This document shows, in pieces, positions 51,871 to 60,975 of a DNA stretch of 64,000 nt; the stretch's first letter is position 1, and each line of letters opens with the position of its first letter. The notes beneath the pieces are model-generated. The model was not told the DNA's origin, ran no database searches, and saw nothing but the letters and a program-made list of their open reading frames with translations. Made by a program: the position numbers and the translations under genes. Source of the stretch: Nocardia harenae NBRC 108248 (lineage in GTDB: Bacteria; Actinomycetota; Actinomycetes; Mycobacteriales; Mycobacteriaceae); assembly GCF_001612885.1 (NCBI RefSeq), contig NZ_BDBH01000007.1, positions 62,001 to 126,000 on the forward strand. The letters are read 5' to 3'.

Positions 51871-53970
51871 ATGACCAGCGAGCGCGAACAGGGCGCCGGA
51901 GTTCACGTCGGCGGCGACGTAGCGAGCAGCCAGGTGGTGGTGGGGCACCACAACTTCGTGATCAATGTCGAGGGCTCCTACATCGCCGGAGACAACTCCG
52001 CCCCGCCACCGGTCAAGAAGCGCACAGCACCGGTGCCTCGCCCGCTTCCCAAACTCCGCGGTGAACTCGTGGGGCGGGACACCGAGTTGGCGCTGCTGAC
52101 CCAGTGGGTCGAACAGGGCAGGCCCGTCGAGGTCCACGGCGCGACGGGAATCGGGAAGTCGGCGTTGCTGGCCCGCTTCGCTGCCGAACGGGTCGAAGAC
52201 GGCCACGACGTGGTGTACCTGCACGCCGCCGGAGTCGACCCGGCTGATGTCATCCAGCAGGTGTTCCAGTCGTGCTACGACGCGCCAGGCTACATCCCCG
52301 ACCATCAGCACCTGCGCCGGCTCATGGGATCCATCCACGCCGTGATCATGGTCGACGACTTCGAAGGTACCGCCGAGCAACTGACCGAACTCATCGACGC
52401 TCTGCCCTCCAGCGACATACTCGTCTCGACCACTCAGCGCGTCGCCTGGAGCCAGGCGCACTCCCTGGAGCTCCGCGGACTCGGCGAGGAATCGGCGCTC
52501 GCGCTGCTGGCCGTCGAACTCGGCGGCGGGCTCGGCGACTTCGCCGAAGTCGCGCAGCGTGTGTGTAGGGTCGCGAACGGGCATCCTCGCGCGCTGATGC
52601 AGGCCGCCGCCTGGATCCGCGACGGTGGCGACACCGCCATTGCCGCCGATCCGCAGACGCTGCAACGCACCCTGCTCACCGGGCTTTCCGAGCAATCCCG
52701 CCGCAGTGTGAGCGCGCTGTATGCCGCAGGCGGAGCGTTGCTCACTCCGGCTCTGTGTCGGGCCCTGACCGGCGATGCCGACGCCGAGACCACACTCGAG
52801 GAATTGGTCCGCGTGGCTGTCGCCGAGAAAAGAGGGACGCGGTTTCGGCTCGCAGTCGATCCGCAAGCAGTAGCACGGGCATGGGCACCGGCAGCGCCGG
52901 CCGTGGCCGGATTCATCACCCCGCTGCTCGGTTGGGTGAGCGCCGATGCGACACCGAGACTGATCGCCGACCAGGCTCCGGTCCTGATCAAGGTCCTCGA
53001 CGCCGCCATCGCCGATGGTCGCGCCGAGCCCTCCTGTGCTCTGGCTCGCACGCTCGCCCCGGTCCTCGCCGCAACGCTGCAGTGGGGTGCCTGGGGCACC
53101 GTGCTGCGGCTCGGTGAAACCGCCGCGGCATCCTGCGGCTCGGAAATCGACCGCGCCTACTTCCAGAACGAAGACCGCCTCCGCCGCAAAGCCAGCGGGC
53201 TCGCTACCGCAACCACCATCGCAGGCGCCGCCGGGGGTGGCGTCCTGCTCGGCCACGCCGCCACCAAGTGGACCGTCGGAAGGGCTGTGAAGACCGCGAT
53301 CACCGCACATCCCGCAGCCTCGACCGGCATTGCCGCGATCGTGGTGGCAGGAGGCATCGCCGGAGCGACGGTCGTGATGGATCAGCCGCCACCGGTGGCC
53401 AATTCGCAATCCGCTCTGGTCACCGAACTCCCGCCGGCCCCCGCTCTTTCGCTGACCACCATCCTGTCTGCCCCGACCACGGTCCGCCCGGAACCGCCGA
53501 CGAAAACCACGACACCTGCGGGACCAACGGCGAGTACGCCATCACGGTCCTACCACGGCCGCGACATCGATTCCGCCACAACGTTGCCGAGTCCCACTTC
53601 GACTTCGATACCGGCATCGACAACGCAGCCGACGCCGTCCGCCGAAGATCTGTGCTCGTCCAGCCCACACGCCGAGGGAGACGGTCCCGACCTCACCGCT
53701 GATGCCGGAAAGCCCGTCACCGGAACCGCGACACTCGTCCAGTGGGCCGACTGCCTGAATCCCGCTACCGCCGAGCTCGACGACCCATCGGTCTTCACCA
53801 TGACGCCCTTCACATGCGACCAGGGCAGCTGCACCAGCGTCATCACCTTCCGAGCCGACACACCCGGAAAGTACACAGCCCGCATCGTCGTCAAAGCATC
53901 ACGAGGCGACAACGAGATCTCGATCCAGGTGAACGGGACTGCACTCGACACAAAGCCACCGCTCAGATGA
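51871..53970 (+). CDS. Membrane-anchored STAND (NB-ARC-like) ATPase with N-terminal amyloid-like motif
   Basis: A 699-residue protein. Residues 11-42 are a Gly/Val/Asn-rich repeat (VHVGGDVASSQVVVGHHNFV, then INVEGSYIAGDN) resembling bacterial amyloid-signalling motifs. The STAND ATPase follows: Walker A GATGIGKSA (90-98), Walker B VIMVDDFEG (158-166), sensor ILVSTTQR (183-190) and NGHPRAL (236-242, in place of GxPLAL), with a helical domain to about 430. Hydrophobic segments are at 443-465 and 481-504, then a Pro/Thr-rich linker (505-590) and a 100-residue beta-rich domain with four Cys (595, 628, 649, 654). The C-terminus is probably outside the cell. The ATG has GAAGGGGG upstream. A small gene 66 bp downstream carries the same N-terminal motif. 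Confidence 0.82.
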   Translation: MTSEREQGAGVHVGGDVASSQVVVGHHNFVINVEGSYIAGDNSAPPPVKKRTAPVPRPLPKLRGELVGRDTELALLTQWVEQGRPVEVHGATGIGKSALLARFAAERVEDGHDVVYLHAAGVDPADVIQQVFQSCYDAPGYIPDHQHLRRLMGSIHAVIMVDDFEGTAEQLTELIDALPSSDILVSTTQRVAWSQAHSLELRGLGEESALALLAVELGGGLGDFAEVAQRVCRVANGHPRALMQAAAWIRDGGDTAIAADPQTLQRTLLTGLSEQSRRSVSALYAAGGALLTPALCRALTGDADAETTLEELVRVAVAEKRGTRFRLAVDPQAVARAWAPAAPAVAGFITPLLGWVSADATPRLIADQAPVLIKVLDAAIADGRAEPSCALARTLAPVLAATLQWGAWGTVLRLGETAAASCGSEIDRAYFQNEDRLRRKASGLATATTIAGAAGGGVLLGHAATKWTVGRAVKTAITAHPAASTGIAAIVVAGGIAGATVVMDQPPPVANSQSALVTELPPAPALSLTTILSAPTTVRPEPPTKTTTPAGPTASTPSRSYHGRDIDSATTLPSPTSTSIPASTTQPTPSAEDLCSSSPHAEGDGPDLTADAGKPVTGTATLVQWADCLNPATAELDDPSVFTMTPFTCDQGSCTSVITFRADTPGKYTARIVVKASRGDNEISIQVNGTALDTKPPLR

Positions 53971-54036
53971 ACACAACAGGCCACCGCCGATCGGCCACCG
54001 CCGATCGGTAAACCTCGTCGAAGTAGGGAACAGCAC

Positions 54037-54480
54037 ATGGCCGAAAACACAGTCGATCAAACCGGGTCGGAACGCTACGCGATCAACGTCGGCGGCAACG
54101 CGTCCGGCCAGTTCACGGTGGGCCACCACAACACTGTCAGCCGAACCGACACGAGCAACAGCGCAGAAGACACTCCCACCGCGGACCTCGCGGCACTTCG
54201 CGAAGAATTCGCCCGCCTCCGCGAACAATTGCCCACAGAGGGACCCCTTGCCGACCAGGCAAGAGAGAATCTCGACGATCTCGAGAACGCGATCACCGCA
54301 CCACTGCCGAATGTCTCCGCCATGCACTCGGTACGTGACTGGTTCACCCGCAAACTTCCCTACCTCGCGGCGGCCGTAACCGGCCTGATCGCCCACCCCG
54401 TCGCCGAGCAGTTGATCGCCGCCGGTGGCGCGGCAGTAGTCGCCGAATTTCAGCGCTTCTTCGGCTCCGACCTGGCATAG
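54037..54480 (+). CDS. Small protein sharing the STAND ATPase's N-terminal motif (putative effector)
   Basis: A 147-residue protein with no recognised family name. Residues 16-34 (INVGGNASGQFTVGHHNTV) align almost residue by residue with residues 11-30 of the ATPase upstream. Residues 45-88 form a charged helix pair (LAALREEFARLREQLPT, LADQARENLDDLENAI). Residues 100-142 are amphipathic and hydrophobic (DWFTRKLPYLAAAVTGLIA, then QLIAAGGAAVVAEFQRFFG) and could insert into a membrane. Two proteins with a common short N-terminal motif next to one another fit an NLR that templates its effector through an amyloid-like contact. Both genes read in the same direction, 66 bp apart. A pore-forming role is inference. 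Confidence 0.75.
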   Translation: MAENTVDQTGSERYAINVGGNASGQFTVGHHNTVSRTDTSNSAEDTPTADLAALREEFARLREQLPTEGPLADQARENLDDLENAITAPLPNVSAMHSVRDWFTRKLPYLAAAVTGLIAHPVAEQLIAAGGAAVVAEFQRFFGSDLA

Positions 54481-54572
54481 ATACCCCGGCAGAAGGAGCA
54501 GATCCAGAGAACGGCATCGACCCCGGGGCGGTTCACTGACCGGCACATACCGCGACTGCGCCTACCTCACAG

Positions 54573-56861
54573 CTATGTCGTCGCCGGTCGACGACGGGAT
54601 CGTTGCTGGGATTCGACCGGGTCGTCGACCGTGGCGGCCGCGGGAGCGACACGCTGGACGGCCACATACGAGGAGCTCAGTGCTGGTGTCTGCGACAGCG
54701 GGTCGACCTGCGAGCCGTCGACCACGAGGTTGCGGTTGACCCCGAAGTATTGGGGTTCCGAGCCGCCTCGTGGGTCGAAGACCCCCGAGCCCCAGCCGTG
54801 GTCGACTATCACCACTCCCCGCCGAGGCCGGTCGGAGATCGTCGCGGGCAACTCGATCTCGCCGACCGGCGAGTAGACCCGGACCAGGTCACCCTCGTCG
54901 ATGCCGAGCGCCGCGGCGTCCTGCGGGTGGAGAAGCGCCGTATTCCGCTTCCCGGACGGGTGCAGGCCCTCGAGGTCGTTGAGCATCGAGTTCATCGAGT
55001 GCCGGTGGCGCTGATTGCCGAGCTGGAACGGATAGCCGGCGGGCGCCTGCGGATGTGGCTCCGCGAGGAGTTCTCGGGCGCGGTCGACGAACTCCGGTGG
55101 CGCGGCGTGGACCTTCTTGTCCTCGGTCTTGAGAGCATCCTTGAAGTGGCCGAATTCGCGCTCTCCGAAGACCAGCCCGTGCGGGTGGGCGAGGATGTCC
55201 CGCCATTTCACCTTTCGGCCCGTCGCCACCAGCAGGCGGTTGATCCACTGTGGATGAAACGCGAGTTCGCGTCGACGCGTCACCCTGGCAAGCGCCCGGG
55301 TGGCACGAATGAAGCCGTTCACGCCCTTCACCCCGAACAGCGGTTTCCGCATGGCGATCGAGAGGTCGGCGAAGATCTCCCATTCCTCCCGCACCCCCGG
55401 CGGCGGGTCGACCGCGCGATGGCCGTACTGGACGAACGGCTGGTCCTGCAGGCCACTGGAGACGGCGTGCAGGTCGTTGCGCTCCAGCCAGTGAGCGGCA
55501 GGCAGCAGCCAGTGGGCGTGGCGGTGGCTCTCGCGCTGCACCAGGTCGATGACGACCAGCAGGTCGAGGGTCTGCAGAGCGGCGTCGAGCCTCGTGCCGT
55601 CGGCTCCCGAGACCACCGGATTGCCGCCGTTGATCACCATGGCGCGGATTTTTCCCGGACCAGGTGTGGTGATCTCGTCCGGCAATTCGTCGAGCCCGTG
55701 GTGGCCGGCCGTCATCTCCCGGCCCTGCAGGCGACTCCGGTGCGTCATGGGCTTGGCCATGGTGTCCCAGAGCTTCAGCGCGTCGACGTACCCCGGCTCG
55801 AACCGCCTGCCACCCGGACGGTCCATCCGGCCCGTGATCACGTTGAGCACATGCCCGAGCCACTCGGCGACGGTTCCCGCGAGATGCAGGGAGACCCCTG
55901 TCCGCGTGATGACCATCGCGCCCCGTGCCAGGGCGAACTCCCGGGCGATCTGCTCGATGCGCTCGCGCGGAACATCACAACGCGCCGCAAGATCATCGAG
56001 GTCGGCGTCCCCGACGAGGGCGCGCAGCGCGGGCACTCCGGTGGCGAGGTCGCGGCAGTCCTGCTCGTGTTCGAGGCCCTCGTCGAAGACGACTTTGACC
56101 ATCGCCAGCAGCAGTGCCCAATCCTGACCCGGGCGGACAGCGATGTGCACGTCGGCCTTGTCGGCACTCTCCGTGCGCACCGGATCGACGACGACGATCT
56201 TGGCGCCGAGTCGCTGGCGCGCCAGCGCGCGCTTCCAGCCGCCCGGCACGTTCTCGACCCAGTTCCAGGCGCTGACCGCGGGATTGGCGCCGACCAGTAT
56301 GAAGTAGTCGGAGTTGTCGACATCGGAGATGGGCGTCATGAGCATCGAGCCGTACATGGCCGTCGCGACCACGTGCATGGCGTTCTGGTCCACCGAACCG
56401 ACGTAGTAGCGGTTGTGGGTGCCGATGCTGTCGAGGAAGCCGTTCATGAACATCACGTTCGATGAGGAGTTGCCTGCCGGGTTGCCCCAGTAGCTGGCCA
56501 GCGCGTCCGGCCCGTCGGCGTCGATGATCGCGGTCAATCGCGTGGCGATGTCGCTGATGGCCTCCTCCCAGGTGGCCTCCTGGTATCCCCCGGCCACCCG
56601 CTTCATCGGGTTCAGGATGCGGCGGGGGTGCTCGACGAGCCGTCCCGCGGTTCGTCCCTTGGCACAGAAGTCCGACCAGGAGTGCGGGTTCTGCTTGTCC
56701 GCGGAGATCTTCAGCACCCGGTTCTCGGCGACCGTGACGTTGAGACCGCAACCTGCGAGGCAGATGCGGCAGACGGTGTGCACGGTCCTGGCGTCGCTCG
56801 GTGTGACGTTGTCGGGCCGGGGTTGTGCAGGGGCGATCCCGTTGGTGTCAGACGGCGACAT
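54573..56861 (-). CDS. Molybdopterin-dependent oxidoreductase (formate dehydrogenase/Rv0197-like)
   Basis: A 762-residue enzyme of the DMSO-reductase superfamily. The N-terminal 4Fe-4S site is C31-x2-C34-x3-C38 with C66 in FCAKGR, followed by the bis-MGD-binding domains (YWGNPAGNSSSNVMFMNGF; GSVDQNAMHVVATAMYG; LVGANPAVSAWNW; VINGGNPVVSG) and a C-terminal molybdopterin-binding barrel (NDLEGLHPSGKRNTALLHPQDAAALGI). The residue at the molybdenum position is not obviously Cys or Sec, so the substrate is uncertain; the length matches what I recall for mycobacterial Rv0197. No twin-arginine signal is seen, so it is cytoplasmic. No electron-transfer subunit is adjacent. The ATG at 56861 follows the GAAGATAGAGA stretch. 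Confidence 0.9.
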   Translation of the reverse strand: MSPSDTNGIAPAQPRPDNVTPSDARTVHTVCRICLAGCGLNVTVAENRVLKISADKQNPHSWSDFCAKGRTAGRLVEHPRRILNPMKRVAGGYQEATWEEAISDIATRLTAIIDADGPDALASYWGNPAGNSSSNVMFMNGFLDSIGTHNRYYVGSVDQNAMHVVATAMYGSMLMTPISDVDNSDYFILVGANPAVSAWNWVENVPGGWKRALARQRLGAKIVVVDPVRTESADKADVHIAVRPGQDWALLLAMVKVVFDEGLEHEQDCRDLATGVPALRALVGDADLDDLAARCDVPRERIEQIAREFALARGAMVITRTGVSLHLAGTVAEWLGHVLNVITGRMDRPGGRRFEPGYVDALKLWDTMAKPMTHRSRLQGREMTAGHHGLDELPDEITTPGPGKIRAMVINGGNPVVSGADGTRLDAALQTLDLLVVIDLVQRESHRHAHWLLPAAHWLERNDLHAVSSGLQDQPFVQYGHRAVDPPPGVREEWEIFADLSIAMRKPLFGVKGVNGFIRATRALARVTRRRELAFHPQWINRLLVATGRKVKWRDILAHPHGLVFGEREFGHFKDALKTEDKKVHAAPPEFVDRARELLAEPHPQAPAGYPFQLGNQRHRHSMNSMLNDLEGLHPSGKRNTALLHPQDAAALGIDEGDLVRVYSPVGEIELPATISDRPRRGVVIVDHGWGSGVFDPRGGSEPQYFGVNRNLVVDGSQVDPLSQTPALSSSYVAVQRVAPAAATVDDPVESQQRSRRRPATT

Positions 56862-57078
56862 CTCTATCTTCTCCTGGTAACTGTGCCCGTAGGCGGGCGG
56901 TGGTGTGCCCGGTGGTCGTTCGCGGCGCCGCGGTAAACCCTGGGCTTCCGCGTGGAGTGACGCCTCAAAGCTCGGGACACCCGGATCGCCGAATTTGTTG
57001 ATCGTGGTGTGACAGTCACGAGAGAAGCCCCTGGGGCCGCGCCCGGGCTCGTGCAGACCGCTGCAGGAGTCGTCATTT

Positions 57079-57095
57079 ATCTAGAGTATCTAGAT
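57079..57095. promoter_or_regulatory. Palindromic operator-like site upstream of the molybdopterin enzyme gene
   Basis: ATCTAGA-GTA-TCTAGAT: seven-base arms in perfect inverted repeat around three bases, AT-rich in a GC-rich genome. It lies about 220 bp upstream of the molybdopterin oxidoreductase start, in a spacer of about 480 bp (56862-57343) that otherwise holds only short unconvincing frames. It has the form of a dimeric repressor site (TetR/MarR/GntR size). Confidence 0.5.
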
Positions 57096-57352
57096 TCATT
57101 GATCCAGACATCGAAAATCTCGGCGGCATTGTGATCAGTTCGCCCTCCGGTTCCGGGCGGTTCCAGCCGTCATCGGCATGGCACCAGCAACGTGAGGGTT
57201 AGCCGGACGGGCCTGGCCGGGCTTTCGTTTGCCCAGGCAACCGTTCGGGTACCAGGGACTGCAGTGACTGATGTGCCCAGTGGGGCAGAGGTGATCCGGT
57301 TTCTCGGCCCCGACCGGCTGCCGGGCAACCTCAACGATGCCGGGTGGAAGTG

Positions 57353-57500
57353 GTGACCATGCAGCCGGACGATCACGTCCCCACCGTCCCAACCGTCACC
57401 AGCCTGCTCCTCGAGCTCTCCGGAGTCCTGGTCCAATGGCGCGCCGACGGCAAGATGCTCGTCGCTCCCCAGGACGAGGTACCCGCGTTGCTGCACCGGC
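57353..57500 (+). other. Possible remnant of a small unknown gene
   Basis: A GTG-started frame (VTMQPDDHVPTVPTVTSLLL, then WRADGKMLVAPQDEVPALL) has a plausible small alpha/beta protein start, but it soon runs into sequence antisense to an aldo/keto reductase remnant and a VOC gene. No family is recognised. Probably a fragment of accessory DNA. Confidence 0.2.
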
Positions 57501-57674
57501 CACCGGAACTCTCGCCCTGGCACGACCCCGTACATCTACCACGCCGGCCACGACCTGTGGATTCCCTTCGACGGTGCCCAGCGGTTGTACGCGGCACAGT
57601 GCGCCCGCGGTGTCCCGGCCGTGTTCCGCAGCGAGCCGGGCGAGCACATCAGCGGCCTCGGCATCGGCTTCGAT

Positions 57675-57991
57675 GCGCCGGCGAAGTGTCCGGTCCCGCA
57701 GCTCGGGTGGGGTGTAGGCGACGTCGACCGGACCGAGGTCGGTGCCCGGCGGCACGATTTCGTCGATGCGGTCCAAGAGGTCGTCACCGAGGCGGGTCTC
57801 GCTGCCCGCGAGGAGATCATCGAGCTGGTCGAGGGTGCCTGGGCCGACGATCGCCTATCGGCGTCGAGCGCTCGGTGGATGATCCGGGTGCACTCGTCGT
57901 GGTCCGGGTTGCCGAGGCGGCCGAGCTTCACGGTGCCGAGGGTGTACGGGCTGACCCGGATGCCGGTGCGACCGAGCGGGCGTGTGTGCAC
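57675..57991 (-). pseudogene. Aldo/keto reductase with internal deletion
   Basis: The GTG at 57991 begins VHTRPLGRTGIRVSPYTLGTVKLGRLGN, the N-terminus of aldo/keto reductases. After about 45 residues the frame changes near 57855 and continues as the AKR C-terminus (AIVGPGTLDQLDDLLAG, DRIDEIVPPGTDLGPVDVAY). Roughly 250 residues with the catalytic Tyr, Lys and His are missing. It is a non-functional gene left after an internal deletion. Confidence 0.7.
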
Positions 57992-58083
57992 GGAGTGCTC
58001 CTGCTGTGCCGGCCTCGATGGCCGGATTCGCTGATGGCACAGCGCATCCGGGAGTGCGGCCGCACTCCCGGATGCGCTCCGGG

Positions 58084-58551
58084 TCAGGCCGGGGCGTGCG
58101 CGGCGGCGACGTCGAGAATCCAGGTGACGCCGAAGCGGTCGCGCAGCATGCCGAACCCGGGCGCCCACGGCGCCGGGCCGAACTTCTCGATGACGTCGGC
58201 CTCGACCGCGAGGCGTTCCCAGAGCGCGGCGACCTCCTCGACGGTGTCGCCGCGCGCGGAGAGGAAGAACGGCTCCGCGGTGTGGGTGGCGCCGTTCTCC
58301 CGGCTGGTGGTCGGCGCGCCCTCGGCGACCGGGGCATCGGCGCCGGGCACGTCGTAGGCCATGACGCGGAAGCCGTTGTCGGAGACGATCTGGCCGAACA
58401 CCACCTTGGTGGCGTCGGGCAGGTCGGCGGGCATGCCGAAGTCGCCGTAGGTGGCGATGGTGGGCTGTCCGCCGAAGACCGACGCGTAGAACTCGAGGGC
58501 GGCGCGGGCCTGGCCGTGGAAGTTCAGGTGGGCGACTGCGTGTACCGACAT
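58084..58551 (-). CDS. VOC family protein (PhnB/glyoxalase-like)
   Basis: A 155-residue beta-alpha-beta protein: HAVAHLNFHGQARAALEFYASVFGGQPTIATYGDFG is the PhnB/3-dmu-9_3-mt subgroup start, and GFRVMAYDVPGAD, WERLAVEADVIEKFGPAPWAPGFGMLRDRFGVTWILDV complete the fold. Members bind a metal and small ligands or are resistance/lyase enzymes; the exact function is unknown. The ATG at 58551 follows GAAGGGACACGAACC. It is transcribed divergently from a WYL regulator, 108 bp apart, and is probably its target. Confidence 0.85.
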   Translation of the reverse strand: MSVHAVAHLNFHGQARAALEFYASVFGGQPTIATYGDFGMPADLPDATKVVFGQIVSDNGFRVMAYDVPGADAPVAEGAPTTSRENGATHTAEPFFLSARGDTVEEVAALWERLAVEADVIEKFGPAPWAPGFGMLRDRFGVTWILDVAAAHAPA

Positions 58552-58659
58552 GGTTCGTGTCCCTTCGGAGGTGAGGTCGCCGGCTGTCGCGGCGACGAGG
58601 TCCACTGTGACAGGGGTACCGGACAGGGATCGTCCGCTTTTTGTGGCAGTCTGTGCCCT

Positions 58660-59634
58660 ATGCCCACCGCGTCTTCGACGGTGACCTCGCGTCGCCTGCT
58701 CTCCCTGCTGTCCCTGCTGCAGGCTCGCCGGGACTGGCCGGGCACGCTGCTGGCCCAGCGGCTGGCGGTCAGCGAGCGAACGGTGCGCCGCGATGTCGAT
58801 CGGCTGCGCGAACTCGGCTACCCCGTCCGCGCGGTCAAGGGCCCCGATGGCGGGTATCGGCTGGAGGCGGGCAGCGCACTGCCCCCGCTGCTGTTCGACG
58901 ACGAGCAGGCGGTGGCACTGGCGGTGGCGCTGCGGCTGGCGGTCGGCACCGGGGCCGGGATCGAAGAGGCCGCCGTCCGCGCGCTGGCCACGCTGCGCCA
59001 GCTGTTGCCGTCCCGGCTGCGGCAGCGCGTCGACGCGCTCGAGGTGACCGCGGTCGGGCCGGCGGTCTCACCACAGGCCGACACCGCTGTCCTGCTCGCG
59101 CTGAGCGCAGCTGTCCGGAACGCCGAGGAGGTGCGGTTCGACTACGGCGACGGGGAACCGGGCCAGGGGCGACGGGTGCGGCCACACCACCTGGTGGCCA
59201 GGGGCGGACGCTGGTATCTGATCGGCTGGGATCCCGAGCGGCAGGACTGGCGGGTCCATCGCGCGGACCGGATGGCGCTGCGGGTGCCGAATGGGCCGCG
59301 CTTCACCCCGCGGGAGGTGCCCGGCGGAGATGTCGGAGAGTTCCTGGCCGCCCGGTTCAAAGGCTCCGACGGCGTGAACGCCTGGCCGTGCCAGGGCGAG
59401 GTGGTCCTGGCGCTGCCCATCGGGCGGGTGGCCCCGTTCGCCGGTGACGGGATCGTCGAGGAGCTCGACCGGGGTCGCACCCGACTGCGGATCGGCGCAT
59501 GGTCCTGGGCCGCGCTCGCCGCGTCCCTCGCCCGGTTCGACACCGAGATCGAGGTGATCGGCCCGCAGCCCCTGCGCGACGCCTTCGCCGCGCTGTCCCG
59601 GCGGGCGGCCCGCGCCGCGGGCCCGGGCGCGTAG
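58660..59634 (+). CDS. WYL-domain transcriptional regulator (DeoR-like HTH)
   Basis: A 324-residue regulator. The N-terminal HTH_11 reads LLSLLSLLQARRDWPGTLLAQRLAVSERTVRRDVDRLRELGYPV, then RAVKGPDGGYRLEAGSALPPLLFDDEQAVALAVAL. The WYL domain follows (residues 160-215: RPHHLVARGGRWYLIGWDPERQDWRVHRADRMALRV), and a WCX-like C-terminus. WYL regulators respond to nucleotides or nucleic acid in some systems and to small ligands in others. The ATG at 58660 lacks a strong ribosome site. Divergent from the VOC gene, suggesting local control. Confidence 0.9.
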   Translation: MPTASSTVTSRRLLSLLSLLQARRDWPGTLLAQRLAVSERTVRRDVDRLRELGYPVRAVKGPDGGYRLEAGSALPPLLFDDEQAVALAVALRLAVGTGAGIEEAAVRALATLRQLLPSRLRQRVDALEVTAVGPAVSPQADTAVLLALSAAVRNAEEVRFDYGDGEPGQGRRVRPHHLVARGGRWYLIGWDPERQDWRVHRADRMALRVPNGPRFTPREVPGGDVGEFLAARFKGSDGVNAWPCQGEVVLALPIGRVAPFAGDGIVEELDRGRTRLRIGAWSWAALAASLARFDTEIEVIGPQPLRDAFAALSRRAARAAGPGA

Positions 59635-59709
59635 GCGACGATCACACGATTCGATGTCGCCGTGGAGGTACGCCGACCAGATCGGCTGCCTCCCTCCCTC
59701 GAGCCGGAA

Positions 59710-59976
59710 TCACGACCGCGGCCGGATCGGCGGCATCGTCGCCGCGAGCTCCGACAGCTGCCGCCGGAGCCAGCGATGGCCGGGATCGCGGTCGGTCCGG
59801 GTGGTCCACACCATCGTCTCGGTGAGGAAGTTCCACTCGTCGATCGGCAGTTCCAGAAGTTTGATGTTCACCACCTCGGCCAGCGCCATGGCCAGCCGCT
59901 CCTGCGGCACGAGAATCAGCCTGGTCCCCTTCAGCAGGAATGCGGCTATTCCGGCGTCGGTCGTCACCTCGACGTT
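59710..59976 (-). pseudogene. C-terminal remnant of a LysR-family regulator
   Basis: The minus-strand frame reads NVEVTTDAGIAAFLLKGTRLILVPQERLAMALAEVVNIKLLELPI, then LTETMVWTTRTDRDPGHRWLRRQL. This is the last third of a LysR effector domain, including the family-typical MVWxxRxxxDPGHRWLR end. The DNA-binding domain is missing; upstream it abuts the IS5 transposase remnant. The regulator was cut by the insertion and later loss. Confidence 0.6.
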
Positions 59977-59989
59977 TCGTGGTACTCCG

Positions 59990-60700
59990 AGAAATCGAGG
60001 CGATCTTCGATGAAGGAGCGACTGCGCCCGGCCCACGTTGCGCACCGATGGCGTCCCAAGCGCTCACGCGACTCCACACCCCTGCGCGCGATACGCACCA
60101 CGATCCCGCGCCGCCGCACCCTCCGACGCAGCTCGGGCTGGTCGTAGGCCTTGTCCGCATACAACCTCCCCGGCCGACGCCGACGCGGACCCCGCCGCGA
60201 CCGCAACGCCGGGATCGCCATCACCAACGGCTTCAACGCCTGCGAATCGTGCACGTTCGCACCCGTCACGGCCACCGCCAACACGATCCCGCCGCCATCG
60301 GTCAACACGTGCATCTTCGACCCCGGCGTGCCCCGATCCGTCGGGTTCGGACCGGTCAGATCGCCCCCTTCTCGCCCGCGCGGTCGCTCCGTCGGCCACC
60401 GCTCGCGACCAGTCGATCAACCCCTGCGCGCCCAACTCGTCCAGCACCGCCCGATGCAAATCGCCACCATACCCCCGCCCGCGTCCACGCCATGAAACGA
60501 CGATGCGCGGTCGGGACCGTCACCCCGGACGACGGCGGCAGCATCCGCCACGCACACCCACTGGTCAGCACGAACACCACCGCCGTGAACACCGCCCGCT
60601 GATCCACCGGCGACACCCCACCGCCCTGCGGGCGAGCCGCGAACTCCGGCAACCCCGCCTCGACCAACCCCCACAACTCGTCCGGCACCAACCGCAACTA
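59990..60700 (-). mobile_element. Frameshifted IS5-family transposase remnant
   Basis: Three minus-strand frames join into one IS5-type transposase: LVPDELWGLVEAGLPEFAARPQGGGVSPVDQRAVFTAVVFVLTSGCAWRMLPP (about 60690-60440), LHRAVLDELGAQGLIDWSRAVADGATARARRG (about 60460-60370), and MHVLTDGGGIVLAVAVTGANVHDSQALKPLV to YADKAYDQPELRRRVRRRGIVVRIARRG (60314-60050). At least two frameshifts separate them, and the usual C-terminus (VVERTFAWL) is replaced by unrelated sequence. It cannot be active. No terminal inverted repeats are recognised. Confidence 0.75.
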
Positions 60701-60975
60701 CAACGCATCCACAACCAGAAATCATGCAACACAACCGAACCCGCCGCGCAACGGGCCAGCTCACACGCATGTGAGACGCCGTCTTATGAGCGCATGCGCG
60801 CGCCGAGCAGTCGCGCGCACCAGCGCGCCCGGCGCCAGCAGCGAGATTCGGCCCCTGCAGCGCACTGGGCGAGCTGACGCGGATGGAAGAATCCGCTGAA
60901 CTATGGAACCGATCGGAGTGCTTCGACGTCCAATCAGATGAAGAAACGAAGATTTCATCAACTGGGGGTAGGCGA

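Noticed and set aside
57344-58357. A 337-codon plus-strand frame
   Set aside because: It is antisense to the aldo/keto reductase remnant and the VOC gene and shows no domain after the first 50 residues.
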